DNA of 64,000 bases. Origin: Cucumis sativus. Taxonomy: Eukaryota; Streptophyta; Magnoliopsida; Cucurbitales; Cucurbitaceae. This document shows positions 49,586-59,919 of this stretch, piece after piece (positions within the stretch are counted from its first letter, which is position 1; each line of letters opens with the position of its first letter). The notes beneath the pieces were generated by a model. That model had not been told where the DNA came from. It searched no databases and saw nothing but the letters and a program-made list of their open reading frames with translations. The DNA is taken from positions 24,508,272 through 24,572,271 of the forward strand of contig NC_026659.2 of the NCBI RefSeq assembly GCF_000004075.3, given 5' to 3'. The position numbers and the translations under genes were made by a program.

Positions 49586-51061
49586 ATGTTCAAAATTTCC
49601 TCCACATTGTTTCTACATTTCATCCATAAACGTTCTCTCAATACCATTTCTACTTCTACATTGCCTTTACCTTCTGTTTCTACCATTGAATTCCTCACTA
49701 ATTCATGTGGCCTTTCTTCAGGATCTCCTACTTCCGCCGGTCGAAAGCTCCAATTCGATGAAAAACACATCCACCAGTACGAAGCTATTATTGGCTTCTT
49801 GAAATCTCATGGATTCGATAATTCACAGATCGCCAAGTTGGTCTCGAAGCAACCTTCCATCCTTCAATCCAAAGTACCCAACAATCTGAAGCCTAAATTT
49901 GAGTTCCTCCAGGAAGTCGGTTTCGTCGGTCCTTTACTTCCTAAGCTAATTCTATCAAACCCTGGGATTCTTCTCAGGAGCTTAGATTCTCGGTTGAAAC
50001 CATCATTTTTTATCTTGAAGGAAATGCTTGGTGAAAAAGGAAATTCTATAAAAAATTCATGTGACCTTTCTACAGAATCTCCTTCTTCCGCTGGTGGAAA
50101 GCTCCGAATCGATGAAAAAAACATCCAGCAGTACGAAGCCATTATCGGTTTCTTCAAATCACATGGATTCGAGAATTCACAGATCGCCAAGTTGGTCTCG
50201 AGGCAACCTTCAATCCTTCTATCCACAGTATCCACCAATCTGAAGCCTAAATTTGAGTTCCTCCAGGAAATCGGGATCGTCGGTCCTTTACTTCCTAAGG
50301 TAATTGCATCGAACCCTGGGATTCTTCTCAGGAGCTTAGATTCTCATTTGAAACCAACATTTCGTTTCTTAAAGGAAATACTTAAATCGGATGAAAAGGT
50401 AACTGCTACTTTTTGTCGTTGTACGTGGCTTCTAACTTCTAATTCCAAGGGTGCTCTGCGATCAAACATTGATATTTTGGTCAGTGAAGGAGTACCATCT
50501 AGGAATATAGCGAAAATGACTGAAATGCACCCTAGAACTATTACACGAAATGTTGATAGAATGATTGATGCAGTGAAAACGGTTAAAGAATTAGGCGTTG
50601 AACCAAAGGATGGTATGTTTGTTTATGCAGTTAGTACAGTGGCTTCAATGAGTGGTTCAAATTGGAAGAAGAAAATAAATATTATGAAGAGTTTAGGATG
50701 GTCTGAGAAGGATATTGCTACAGCATTTAAGAGATTTCCACTTTATTTAACTTGTTCAGAGGAGAAAATGAAGGATGTTGCAGATTTCTGTTTCAACACT
50801 GCAAAGTTTGATACAAGAACTCTAATTAGTTACCCTGTGTTATTCAAGTGTTCAGTCGACAAGCGGCTTCAACCGAGGTACAAAGTTCTTGAGGTTTTGA
50901 AGGTGAAAAATCTTCTTAAGAACAGAAAGATTGCTTCGATATTCTTAAAAGGGGAGAAAACTTTTGTGGAGAAATATGTAGTTAAGCATTTGGCTGAAAT
51001 CCCAAATCTGATGGACATATACCGAGGTAATGTTGCATCCGAAACCAAATCTGTTCTATAG
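49586..51061 (+). CDS. mTERF family protein, copy 4, internally duplicated
   Basis: This intact single-exon gene encodes 491 aa from the ATG aligned with the other copies (MFKISSTLFLHFIHKRS). The frame extends 24 codons further up to an ATG at 49514, but that part is the leader with the telobox. It is about 117 residues longer than copies 2 and 3. A 354-bp segment is repeated in frame: the block opening SPTSAGRKLQFDEKHIHQYE and ending LKPSFFILKEML recurs as SPSSAGGKLRIDEKNIQQYE to LKPTFRFLKEIL. Thus the first two mTERF motifs occur twice, which should lengthen the helical solenoid and its binding surface. A short degenerate piece between the two (KNSCDLSTES) repeats the NSCGLSSGS linker that precedes the first block. 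The middle groups with copy 1 (CRCTWLLTSNSKG). It lies 39 kb from copy 3, next to several gene scraps. Confidence 0.9.
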   Translation: MFKISSTLFLHFIHKRSLNTISTSTLPLPSVSTIEFLTNSCGLSSGSPTSAGRKLQFDEKHIHQYEAIIGFLKSHGFDNSQIAKLVSKQPSILQSKVPNNLKPKFEFLQEVGFVGPLLPKLILSNPGILLRSLDSRLKPSFFILKEMLGEKGNSIKNSCDLSTESPSSAGGKLRIDEKNIQQYEAIIGFFKSHGFENSQIAKLVSRQPSILLSTVSTNLKPKFEFLQEIGIVGPLLPKVIASNPGILLRSLDSHLKPTFRFLKEILKSDEKVTATFCRCTWLLTSNSKGALRSNIDILVSEGVPSRNIAKMTEMHPRTITRNVDRMIDAVKTVKELGVEPKDGMFVYAVSTVASMSGSNWKKKINIMKSLGWSEKDIATAFKRFPLYLTCSEEKMKDVADFCFNTAKFDTRTLISYPVLFKCSVDKRLQPRYKVLEVLKVKNLLKNRKIASIFLKGEKTFVEKYVVKHLAEIPNLMDIYRGNVASETKSVL

Positions 51062-51077
51062 GATTGGAAGGTAGTAA

Positions 51078-51240
51078 GTCAATTACTGTCATAGTCCTTC
51101 TATTGGTTGCTCTAAACAAAGATTGACTTTTGTGAATGGAGACCCAGTAGAGGAGGTCTACATGAGCCCTGCGTCTCAAAGAAAATACACCGTTGATTTG
51201 CTAAATGACACAGGTATGTTGGGTACCGTCGTGCTGACAT
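51078..51240 (+). mobile_element. Internally deleted Ty1/copia fragment in 3' UTR
   Basis: About 160 bases are inserted here relative to the 3' UTRs of copies 2 and 3, which run straight from the stop-proximal 'gtaagt' to 'aatgttcttata'. One frame gives FVNGDPVEEVYMSP, matching the copia reverse-transcriptase motif that includes FLxGDLxEEVYM. It is directly followed by SQRKYTVDLLNDTGMLG, which in copia polyproteins lies well downstream (SQRKYxLDLLxETGMLG). The intervening RT core is gone, so this is a mosaic scrap rather than an insertion of a whole element. It cannot be active. Confidence 0.7.
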
Positions 51241-51870
51241 TCATAATGTTCTTATAGTTTAAATTTGAGCATCATGTGATCTTCAAACGGGAGAGCATTT
51301 TTGTTGTTATTAACCTACTGTTTTAAATAACACTGCTTCTTGAGCTTTTCAAATGGTGGGAGGGTTGTGTTGTTTTTGTATCCAAATTAAGGCAATTAGT
51401 TAGGTAAATCTATTTGGTGTACATTTGATCATAGACATGTTGATCTTGAAATTGGAGGCTTTTTTGTTTTTCTCTTCCTAATCCTTTAGTCACTCCTTGA
51501 AGTTTTGCAAGTTTGTAGACTAATTTTGAAAGAAATGATGCTGAAATGGGATGAGAGACATGAGACTTCTACATAAACCTTATGCTTTGTGTTTGTAAGG
51601 TAGATGAGAATTGAATGAAATATTGTAGTTGAAGGAAGGGATGTATTATTTGCTATTCCAAATAACAATCTTATTATTTTCATATCTATGTTGCTAAAAC
51701 CCTATATTTATAGATATATTAACAATAATTTTTCTTTTAACAATTGGATTAGATTATTTTCGAACCAGTTTTGTTTATTTTGAATAATTTTTCTATTCTC
51801 CATGAATTTGAAGCGAGAGATTTTAGGGGAAAAATATATATCACTCTCTTTTTCCTTTATTTTTTCATAT
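51241..51870. other. mTERF copy 4 downstream region
   Basis: The 3' UTR resumes with words shared by all copies ('gtttaaatttgagcatcatg', 'gcttcttgagcttttcaa', 'gtttgtagactaattttga'). No gene follows up to the acyltransferase fragment. Confidence 0.6.
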
Positions 51871-52090
51871 TTCCTTTCCGATTGTGGGCATTGCTATTTT
51901 CAGCTTTCTAGTAGTTGCCTTCTGACCCAACGATATGGACCCTCGGTGGGTTCAAATTTTTGTATTTTAGATGTGTTGGATTAGGTATCGAGTTGGTATA
52001 TCTCATCCTTTCAACCCAGTCCCGAGTCGTCTATAAAGGGTGTTTCTTAATTTGTAATCTAGATTGTTTCTTTTTAATAATAAAAAGTGC
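51871..52090 (+). pseudogene. Fragment of the DHHC acyltransferase gene
   Basis: This matches two parts of the PAT gene 3 kb downstream. The first is its exon 2 acceptor and start ('cagattgtgggcatcgcaat' there, 'cgattgtgggcattgctatt' here, then 'ttcagctttctagtagttgc'). This is fused after 'cttct' to intron sequence starting 'gacccaacaatctggtcc' (there about 55327), here 'gacccaacgatatggacc'. About 210 bases, including the rest of exon 2 and its donor, are missing. A further deletion of about 20 bases occurs in the 'ggtgggtt' repeat. The acceptor AG is mutated to CG. It is a non-functional scrap. Confidence 0.8.
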
Positions 52091-53300
52091 CTCGTAGTTG
52101 CACTCCTAACGTATTTACATCAACTTGATGTAACCATGATTAGTAACTTAACCCTTGAACTCAATTGCGTCATATTACCGTTTCATCCTTGAGATTACTC
52201 TTTGTTCCTTAAGTACCATTGATCTTCTCATGAACAACTAGTTTAAGGTCTAAACTATAATCCCTTTCGAGCCAATGAGAGAGTGAGACCTCTTTTTCAA
52301 GACTTGGATTTAGTGAATAGAGGAACAACTTATCTACTAACTCTAATGAGATCAAGAGTGAATTTTATTTTATATCTATGTTTCCAGTCATCCACCCAAT
52401 CTTATCCATAAAATGGGAGACATATTTGGCTAACACTGATGAGCTGTCTTAACCTATGCCGATCTAAGAATTATCTCGTGTGAACAATAGTTAGCTCGGG
52501 ATTAAAGTTAAGCTACCTATTTCATTAAATTAAAAGAAATGGTAAGTTTTAAAATGTCAATAGTTATAACATAAAAATGACTATTTAATGGTTCGGTCTT
52601 ATGTAAACTCTTCACATAGGATCTTTCTACTTTCATATATTTACATGAACGATTTAGGATCACGTACGTGGCTACATCAATAAGGCGTCAACCTTATTCA
52701 TATATGTATATATATATCATTTTAGACTATGAACTCAAACTTAATCTATGTCTCTACATAAAGTTAAGTTTACAAAATAACCTCAGAACTTCTTGGATTA
52801 AAGATTAAATAATCACATTATTAAATATAATTTATAAATTACGAGTTTTAGGTTACAACAATTTCTTCCGTTTTTTGCTTTCAAATTTGTCAAACCTAAT
52901 CTCACCTCATTCTTAAAATAAATGGTTGTCACTAAAAATCCAACAATTACATAAAAGTGAAAAGAAAAACTTACTCTAACCGTGCTATTTAATTGGTATG
53001 ATATATTAAACGTGTGGTTGAAATGTATTCTCAAGTGTTTACTTTGAAGAATAAGTTATTTTGAGGATAGTCAACCACTCAAACTTTAGAGGCACAATAG
53101 TCTCTTTATAAACACTTTTGGATTGATCACTAGATATGAATATGAAAATAACAAGATTGGTATTTGGAATAAGTAAAATTGACATGTATCATGTAATTGA
53201 GAAAAACCACGTCCATTTCAAGATCATTAGATACAAAATTAGTACACACAAACTTAGAAAAGTTGAAAGAATTATGTAAGAGCCTCAAGTTGGAAGAAGA
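52091..53300. other. AT-rich spacer, no gene seen
   Basis: Nothing recognisable beyond low-complexity AT-rich DNA and a (TA)n-like run at about 52702. Confidence 0.5.
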
Positions 53301-53336
53301 TCATGATGAAGATTGTTAACTTACAACTTTCCAATC

Positions 53337-53481
53337 CTATACAACACTTTTGGTTTCGGCTTCTGCTTCCACATTGCCTCTGTATATGTCCATCAGATTT
53401 GGAATTTCATCCAAATGCTTAACTATGTATTTCTCCACAAATTCTCTCTCCCTTTCTAAAAGCAACCAAGCAATCTTTTAA
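53337..53481 (-). pseudogene. mTERF 3'-end fragment
   Basis: On the minus strand this encodes the last 48 or so residues of the mTERF family: KIAWLLLERE, EFVEKYIVKHLDEIPNLMDI, YRGNVEAEAETKSVV and a stop. The 3' flank also matches ('aggattggaaagttgtaagt' followed by 'taacaat', as after copy 2). Two extra residues (EA) are present before the terminal ETKSVV. The match ends abruptly at about 53481, where repeat copy B begins. No upstream mTERF sequence is found on the far side of that repeat, so this is a rearrangement break rather than a simple insertion. Confidence 0.85.
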
Positions 53482-53995
53482 AAAAGTATTTTTGATAACT
53501 AAAAAAAAATTTTGTTAAAAAATTTAATTAAACCTCATTCACCCCTATAGTGTTGCCATACCGATCCAACAGACTCCATAACGGTATAAGAAACTTTGTC
53601 AAACCACTCCTTCCAGCTGGAATACATTGAATATGATGATCCTCTCTACTGCAACATATTACAGATGTACGATCCTCTTGCTGTAACATATTCGAGATAA
53701 ACCATCCTCTCGATTGCAACATATTGGAGATGAATGATACTCTCAGCTCAACATTTTGTAGATGATGATCTCTGCTCCAATATATTGGAGATGATGACAC
53801 TCTTGGTTGCAATGAGATTGGAGATGATGACCCTCTTGACTGCAACATATCAAAGAGATGACAATGCTCTTGGCTGCAACATATTGGAGATGATGATCCT
53901 CTCGACTACAACAAATTAAATATTGTAATTCATGTGAATTTTTTTAATTTTTCAATTATGAGTTTTGAAACTAAAATCAAGTATTAGAATAAAAG
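53482..53995 (-). repeat. Minisatellite-bearing repeat, copy B (inverted)
   Basis: The reverse complement of copy A at 47550-48290. Units of about 30-40 bases (here 'gcaacatattggagatgatg' plus 'a.cctctcg') run from about 53630 to 53910. Flanks on both sides match copy A in reverse ('aatttaattaaacctcattc' and 'aattcatgtgaattttttta'). A 106-codon open frame on the minus strand results from the repeat and is not considered a gene. Confidence 0.75.
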
Positions 53996-54002
53996 ATGGG
54001 AA

Positions 54003-54430
54003 ATTGCATCAAATGACAAAAACATTTAGAAAAAAAAAAGCTCATTGCACCAATTTTTTTGCCTAATGCAAATATGAAAAAATTAGTGATATCAAACAGT
54101 AATCATAGGACTATCAGAGAGTTAACATATGATAATCATAGAGCTATCAGAGAGTAATCATGAGGCTATCAAAGCTTCACCACTTTTAAATTTGCTACTT
54201 TTACAAATTTAAAAAATGTTGTAACTAAATTAGCAAAAACGAAAAGAAAGAAACGAAATACAAATTCTTATCTTCAATTTCAATTTTCATGTTGTAATTA
54301 ACTCCAAATTTAAAAAGAAAAATTGTATCAAATGACAAAAACATTTAGAAAAAACAACTCATTACACATATTTTACATATTGCGAATATGACAAAATTAA
54401 TTATATTAGACGAGATTTTTAAATTTGTTA
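54003..54430 (+). repeat. Spaced direct duplication of about 100 bp
   Basis: The block at 54003-54090 ('attgcatcaaatgacaaaaa' plus 'catttagaaaaa') recurs at 54318-54400 ('attgtatcaaatgacaaaaa' plus 'catttagaaaaa'), with the same following words ('aactcatt.caccaat', 'gaatatgacaaaatta'). Between them a shorter motif 'atcatagagctatcagagagt' repeats three times (about 54100-54170). Confidence 0.7.
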
Positions 54431-54844
54431 TTTTGCAATTTAGAAAATGAATATTATTTTTTTTTCTATTTTTGCTAGAGCTCATTTAATAATTTCAACT
54501 ATATCTTTAATTTAAAAAATGACAATGTCTTTTAAAGTAATTTTTCTTATGATTGTTTCTTTTTTTTTGGTGAAATTATTGTGAATGAGAAAACTATCAT
54601 TATTATTATTATTTTTTTTTTGCTATTGTAAATTTTGGTAAAATATTTTTTGTTTATAAAGAAAACAACATTTTTGTATTGTTAATGTAAATTTATTTAA
54701 TTATTAGATGATTTAGTTGAAAGTTGAAAGGCGCCGTTCAAATTCAAATTTGGACACGAAGATATTCGACCGTTGGAGGGTAAAGACGAAACCAAATGGG
54801 TGTCCTCTAAACTCGACTCTGTCCCCTTCTTTTGCGAACTCCAC

Positions 54845-54890
54845 CTTCTTCTTCTTCTTCTTCTTCTTCTTCTTCCTCTTCCTCTTCTCT
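54845..54890 (+). repeat. (TTC)n microsatellite in PAT 5' leader
   Basis: About ten TTC units grade into CTCTTC repeats 25-70 bases before the acyltransferase start codon. Pyrimidine-rich leaders of this kind are common in plant 5' UTRs and are length-variable. Confidence 0.9.
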
Positions 54891-54914
54891 CTCCCATTCT
54901 CCAAACAAAACATC

Positions 54915-57900
54915 ATGAGACGCCATGGCTGGCAACCTCCTCTCCATCCTTTACAGGTTTAACCCTACTTTTCTAATTTTTCTTTCCCTGTTTTACCAAC
55001 TGCATTTCCTTTTTCATTTCTATCATATTTTACGTAAGACACCCAAATTCATTTTCACATTTCCTTTCAGATTGTGGGCATCGCAATTTTCAGCTTTCTA
55101 GTAGTTTCCTTCTACACTTTCTTGGGGCTTTTCCTTGGGAACAGAGTTGCCGAAACTACAATCACCGCTCTCTTTTCCTTTGTGGTAATATGGAAGCTTT
55201 GGTTCATCCTTTCTTTTCATTTTTAATGCTTTAAATCTGATTTTTCTAGCACGGGTGGTCTCAACAGCTCGTGGTAATATGCCCTAGTGTTAAGAATGCA
55301 CTATATAAACCTTGGGTGGTGTTCAAAATGACCCAACAATCTGGTCCATCGGTGGGTTAGTTTTGTTTTTGGGTGGGTTCAATTTTTTGTATGTTAGACG
55401 GATTGGGTTGGGTATCAGGTTGGTATGTAAGATCACTTCAACCCAACCCGACTCAACCCGTCTACACTTAAGAGGTGTCTCTTGCTATGTAATCTAGATT
55501 GTTCTCTTTAATAATAAGATTGCTCTCTTCTCTGCTCGTGGATGTAGCTAATACAGTGAACAATATAAATGTCTGTGCCGATTTTATCTTGTTTATGTTG
55601 TTCTGCTTAGTTCTTTTTTCTTTTGTCTATTTCATAACACTGTCTTTCCTACTCGTTGGATCTTTACTGCTTTCCGTTTGGTTTTCCTATTCAGGTTCTC
55701 TCAGTTATGTTTCTGTTCATAAGGTGCACTGCTATTGACCCAACTGACAAAACCCGTCTCCGAAAAAGGAAAAAGATTAAATCAAAACCAAAACTAAATT
55801 TTGGGTTCGTGTTGGTGCAAATCGTTTTGAGACGATTTAGGAATGTAGAGAGAAAGATTCTGAAAAGATTGATCCGGAGGAAGTATTTAGATCCATGGAT
55901 GGGTGGCCCTCAAATGGAGCCTTTGGTTCCTTTTCCTCTTCTAATGAAGGAGGATGTGATCACTCCTGATCACAACCAGGATGATATAACATTTTGCTCT
56001 CTCTGTGATTTCGAGGTACGTAATGTAATGCAATGTTTGATTCCTAGGAGGAATAAATATTTGGTTGAATTAAATTTGGGCAAGTTAGAATTTAGTTCTC
56101 TTTAGTAAAAACTCATAAATAGTTTCCATAATCTGATAAATCACTTGTCAACCACAAGGACCAAAATTTCAATTTAACCTAAGTATTATTATCAGTATCA
56201 TTGCCACACTCAATCTAATCCAAGCCTAATCAAAGAGGATACCCTCCATCTGAAAATTAATCAGCAACCAAGTGTACACTATGTTAACATGTCCCTTCTA
56301 GATGCTACCTCTTTAAGTTCACTATTCTTGGATTTGATCCAATTTGTATTTTTGGATTGAATGCATGTATAGATTTCATGGACGCTTATCATATTGAATA
56401 ACATATAGTTCATCTCAATATTAATCGGTTGTGAGAGGAGTATCCATGTAACACGATTAATGTTTTAGTAAGCATTTCCTGGCACAAGCCTAGGCATATG
56501 GTGGCACATAACTTTTGTTAAGTCTTGGGGCTTGTGGTTTGTTCAGTAATAATTTGAATTTTTCCTTCTTTGTTAACTAAAAAAAATCAAATTTATCAAA
56601 GCTAAATGCAAAAGTTCTTGCGTTTAAGGGTCTTTTTATATTTTCACTTCAACAATGAACTCTTCATTATGTATTACTTTTATAAACAAGCCCCTCACAA
56701 AAAAGCCGCACAACAATAAGCTCTTCTTTGTTAACTATTTCTCCTTGAGCTTTAAAAAACATTGGTACTTATCAAACCCTTCCTTGCAATGCAGGTGCAG
56801 AGGCACAGCAAGCATTGTCGAACCTGCAACCGTTGCGTTGAAGGATTCGATCACCATTGTAGGGTAATATATAGATAACCCAAATCACATTCATATCCAT
56901 GTTTCAACAGACAGCATTCTTGATTCACTGGTTGTGTCTATTTGTTCCAGTGGCTAAACAACTGTGTTGGAAAAAAGAATTATACCACATTCTTTCTTCT
57001 GATGATATCCGTGTTGTTAATGGTTAGTTGCTTTATTTACTTTTGAGTATTGTCAAACTATGGTTCTTTGAACATCTGATTGACAAATTGTTTGGGGCGA
57101 ATGCAGCTAGCGATTGAAGGGGGAATGGCCATTGTCATATTCATAAGGTGTTTTGTAGACAAGAAGGGAATGGAAATGGAACTGCGAACAAGACTCCACG
57201 TAGACTTTCCACGAGAAGCACTTGCTACAATTTCCGTAAGTACATACATTGAATTGATTTTAAAATAGTTAAAATCACTTTTGTCAAGTTGAAAATTAAT
57301 TTGAGAATGACAAAAGCACTCTTCACTATTACAAAATTAATCCCCATCATCATTTTCTCTCTGTGTAAATCGAGATTGATTCGACAAGAATTAATCGAAT
57401 TCATCAAATGCCACTGACAGGCCTTGCTTGTGTTGATGACTGCTTATGGCTCAGCAGCACTTGGACAACTATTTTTCTTTCACATAGTTCTCATACAAAA
57501 GGTGCATTTTTATGATTTTCTTTCTCCACTTTCTTGATTTATTATGGAGTCGGTCTGTTCTTCAATCAAAATGTATTTAATAACCACTGGCTTCAGGGAA
57601 TGAGAACATATGACTACATACTTGCCATGAAAGAGGAGAGCCAATCTATTATTGAGGAGTCATTTGATGAAGACTACTCCGATTTCTCTTCAGATGACGA
57701 CTTCGATTCACCCGAGAAGAAGCCAACTTTGGTGTCGCGTCTTGTCATGTGCCAAAGAGGAGGACAAGTCTCGGAGGTAATTGTACTTTTGAAAAAATTT
57801 CCAGTACTACGATATCGTTACTTTCATAAATAAGTTGGCATGTCATCAAATATTATATTGATTTACGACAAATTGCAAAAAAAAACTACCTCTAAAGTAT

Positions 57901-59021
57901 GATTTAAGTTGTAATTATACTTTCAGAACTATCAATTGTAAAACTTGAGCCATCCTCGAACTTACACAGGTGTTAGAATTGGACCCTCAACACTTAAACT
58001 TACGTAATTATAGAATTTGTAACAATTGAAGTTTAATCTTTTTATCATTTGAGGGTCCAACTTTAACACTTCAAGTTTGAAGGCTCAATATCTACACTTG
58101 AAAATCTAAGTGTTTAATTGCAACTATTACTAATCATACTTCAACGGTGATTTTTGCAATATGTGGATTAATTTATTATTCATTTACATTGTAGATTCCC
58201 ACATAATTCTTAAATTCTCTACTCTCGTGGCAAGCAAGGAATTCAGTTAGTATAGGAAATTTTTTCATACTATCTTTTTAGCACAAAATTTCCCCACCCC
58301 ATTCACTAAAAAAAGATTCTATTACAATTTCTTGCCGCAAAAGTAAAATTTAAGAATGGTATGAAGTTTACGAAATAAATAAATAACAAGTTAATATAAC
58401 ATTTAACGACGTATCAAATTATGGATGAAGGTAGTAAGTATTTTCGAATTTTCTATATAAATGACAGTCGCCTTTTATGTTGTACGTTGTGTTCAGGAGT
58501 CGAAGAAATTGTCGATAAAAATAGATGGAAATCCCCAGACTCCATCCACTAGAAAACAAGGCCTTCATATCAGTATCAATCCATGGAAATTGATAACTTT
58601 GAGCAGAGACAAGGCTCTTGCAGCAGCTGAGAAAGCCAAAGAAAAGCTTGAGAGATCAAAACACAATTACCTCAAGCCTTTGCCACTAGAGACCAAATCT
58701 GGCCTTCTTACAGATAATGTTACTACTACTAGTAGTTGTGATGATATAGATAGAACGAGGAGGATGAGCTGGGGGAATGCAAAGGGAAAGGTACCTACTG
58801 GTTCGCCGGGAAGTTTTTCAAGCCCGAGGAAGCGTTGCTCTGGCTCCACCCTAACGTCCGCCGCTTCAGCAGCATCCTTATCATCCCCTAAGCATAACAA
58901 ATATAGAAGCAATTTTGACCTGAAGTTGACACAAGTGTCTAAAGAGCTTGAGACTTACATTTCAAGACAGGTTTTATGCTCTATCATTAAGAAAGAAGAA
59001 AGTGTGGCCTCCCCAAGATAG
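54915..59021 (+). CDS. DHHC-type protein S-acyltransferase (PAT19-22 group)
   Basis: The enzyme attaches palmitate to cysteines of membrane-associated proteins through an acyl-Cys intermediate. I model nine exons: 54915-54956, 55071-55184, 55695-56015, 56795-56863, 56951-57022, 57107-57235, 57421-57501, 57597-57776 and 58497-59021. Phases agree and the product is 510 aa. TM1 ([20 protein letters not shown]) and TM2 ([17 protein letters not shown]) are followed by a basic cytosolic loop ([15 protein letters not shown]). The DHHC cysteine-rich domain is split over exons 3-5: [44 protein letters not shown]. The catalytic Cys is in DHHC. TM3 and TM4 are [20 protein letters not shown] and [20 protein letters not shown]. 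The conserved [10 protein letters not shown] (TTxE-like position) follows. The C-terminal tail is long, acidic then Ser/Lys-rich ([18 protein letters not shown]). The layout matches the Arabidopsis PAT19-PAT22 group; I favour PAT22 but cannot decide. Confidence 0.92.
55324..55525 (+). repeat. GGTTGGGT-type repeat in PAT intron 2
   Basis: This segment of PAT intron 2 has repeated and inverted words: 'gacccaac', 'ggtgggtt', 'ggattgggttgggtatc', then the reverse 'caacccaacccgactcaacc'. The ends can pair, so it may be a small foldback element. The scrap at 51900-52090 carries a copy of it. Confidence 0.5.
57868..58163. repeat. Foldback MITE in PAT intron 8
   Basis: The left arm 'aattgcaaaaaaaaactacc' continues with 'tctaaagtatgatttaagtt', and the reverse of the right arm reads 'attgcaaaaatcaccgttga' then 'agtatgattagtaatagttg'. 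Further inward both arms contain 'ttggaccctca' in inverted orientation. The arms are about 140 bases with indels and almost no loop, which fits a foldback MITE. I see no certain target-site duplication. Confidence 0.7.
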
Positions 59022-59919
59022 TGTTCTTTGTGTGCATGTGTGTGGTGGGGAAGTAGTTGTGAGTTTGTGTAACTATTCTTGAATTCTTCTTCCCAAAGAA
59101 ATCTTGTTTGGCATCGGCATCGGCATCATATTTACTGTAATATTCCATTACAATACTTATTTACTACACACAGGCAATTATTATGTGCAGTCTAGGCTAC
59201 ATCTATCTCTTCATGCAACTCTCATTTACTACACAATAGAAAAATATCAATTCTAACTTCTTTTCTAAAACAATTATTTATCATATGACAGAATATAATC
59301 AAAGATATGTGAAAAATGTACTTGGAGCGTTAGAAACTTCATCTGACGTTTTCTAAAACCAGAACAAAGTTCACTGGCATTTTAGAAAGACTAATTTATA
59401 ATGTAAACAAAAAGAGTATAGTTTGACAAGAATACAAACAGTAGAACTCGTCCAAAGAAAAGCAGCAGTAAGCACCTAATCATTTTTCTTTTCACACAAT
59501 GTTAACCAACTGACGAGCAATACTTTTGTGCATTTCAAAATACACATCTTTGTACAACTCTTCAAATACCAAAAAAGAACAAAAAAAATTGAAATATCAA
59601 AAGAATGTAAGAATTAGCCACACAAAAACTTATGATCGGATAATTTCGTGAGAAGCACAAAGATACACTTTTAAATATTTTCCTTTTCTTATTACTCTAA
59701 AATTTCTACAAAATTATATTGTACACATCGTCTTGGATTCACCATTGCAGTTGAACAAGAATTGAATATACAAACAAAAAAACCCCATTTTAATCCACAA
59801 GTACCCTACTGCTCATCTGCAAGAATGGCTTCAAAAGAATCCTCCAATACTGAGAATTTATGCCGGACTACATTCTCCATACAATTTCTTAAACACATAA
59901 GAAGGGGAAACTGCAGAAC
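59022..59919. other. Convergent 3' regions of PAT and SECA1 genes
   Basis: About 900 bases lie between the two stop codons. They must hold both 3' UTRs. No other gene or clear repeat is visible. Confidence 0.55.

Noticed and set aside
53528-53848. 106-codon open frame on the minus strand and similar frames at 47884-48126 and 53734-53919
   Set aside because: They arise from the degenerate minisatellite and have no family features; both copies have different frames open.
54697-54916. Arg/Lys-rich minus-strand frames
   Set aside because: They are the (TTC)n leader of the acyltransferase gene read backwards.
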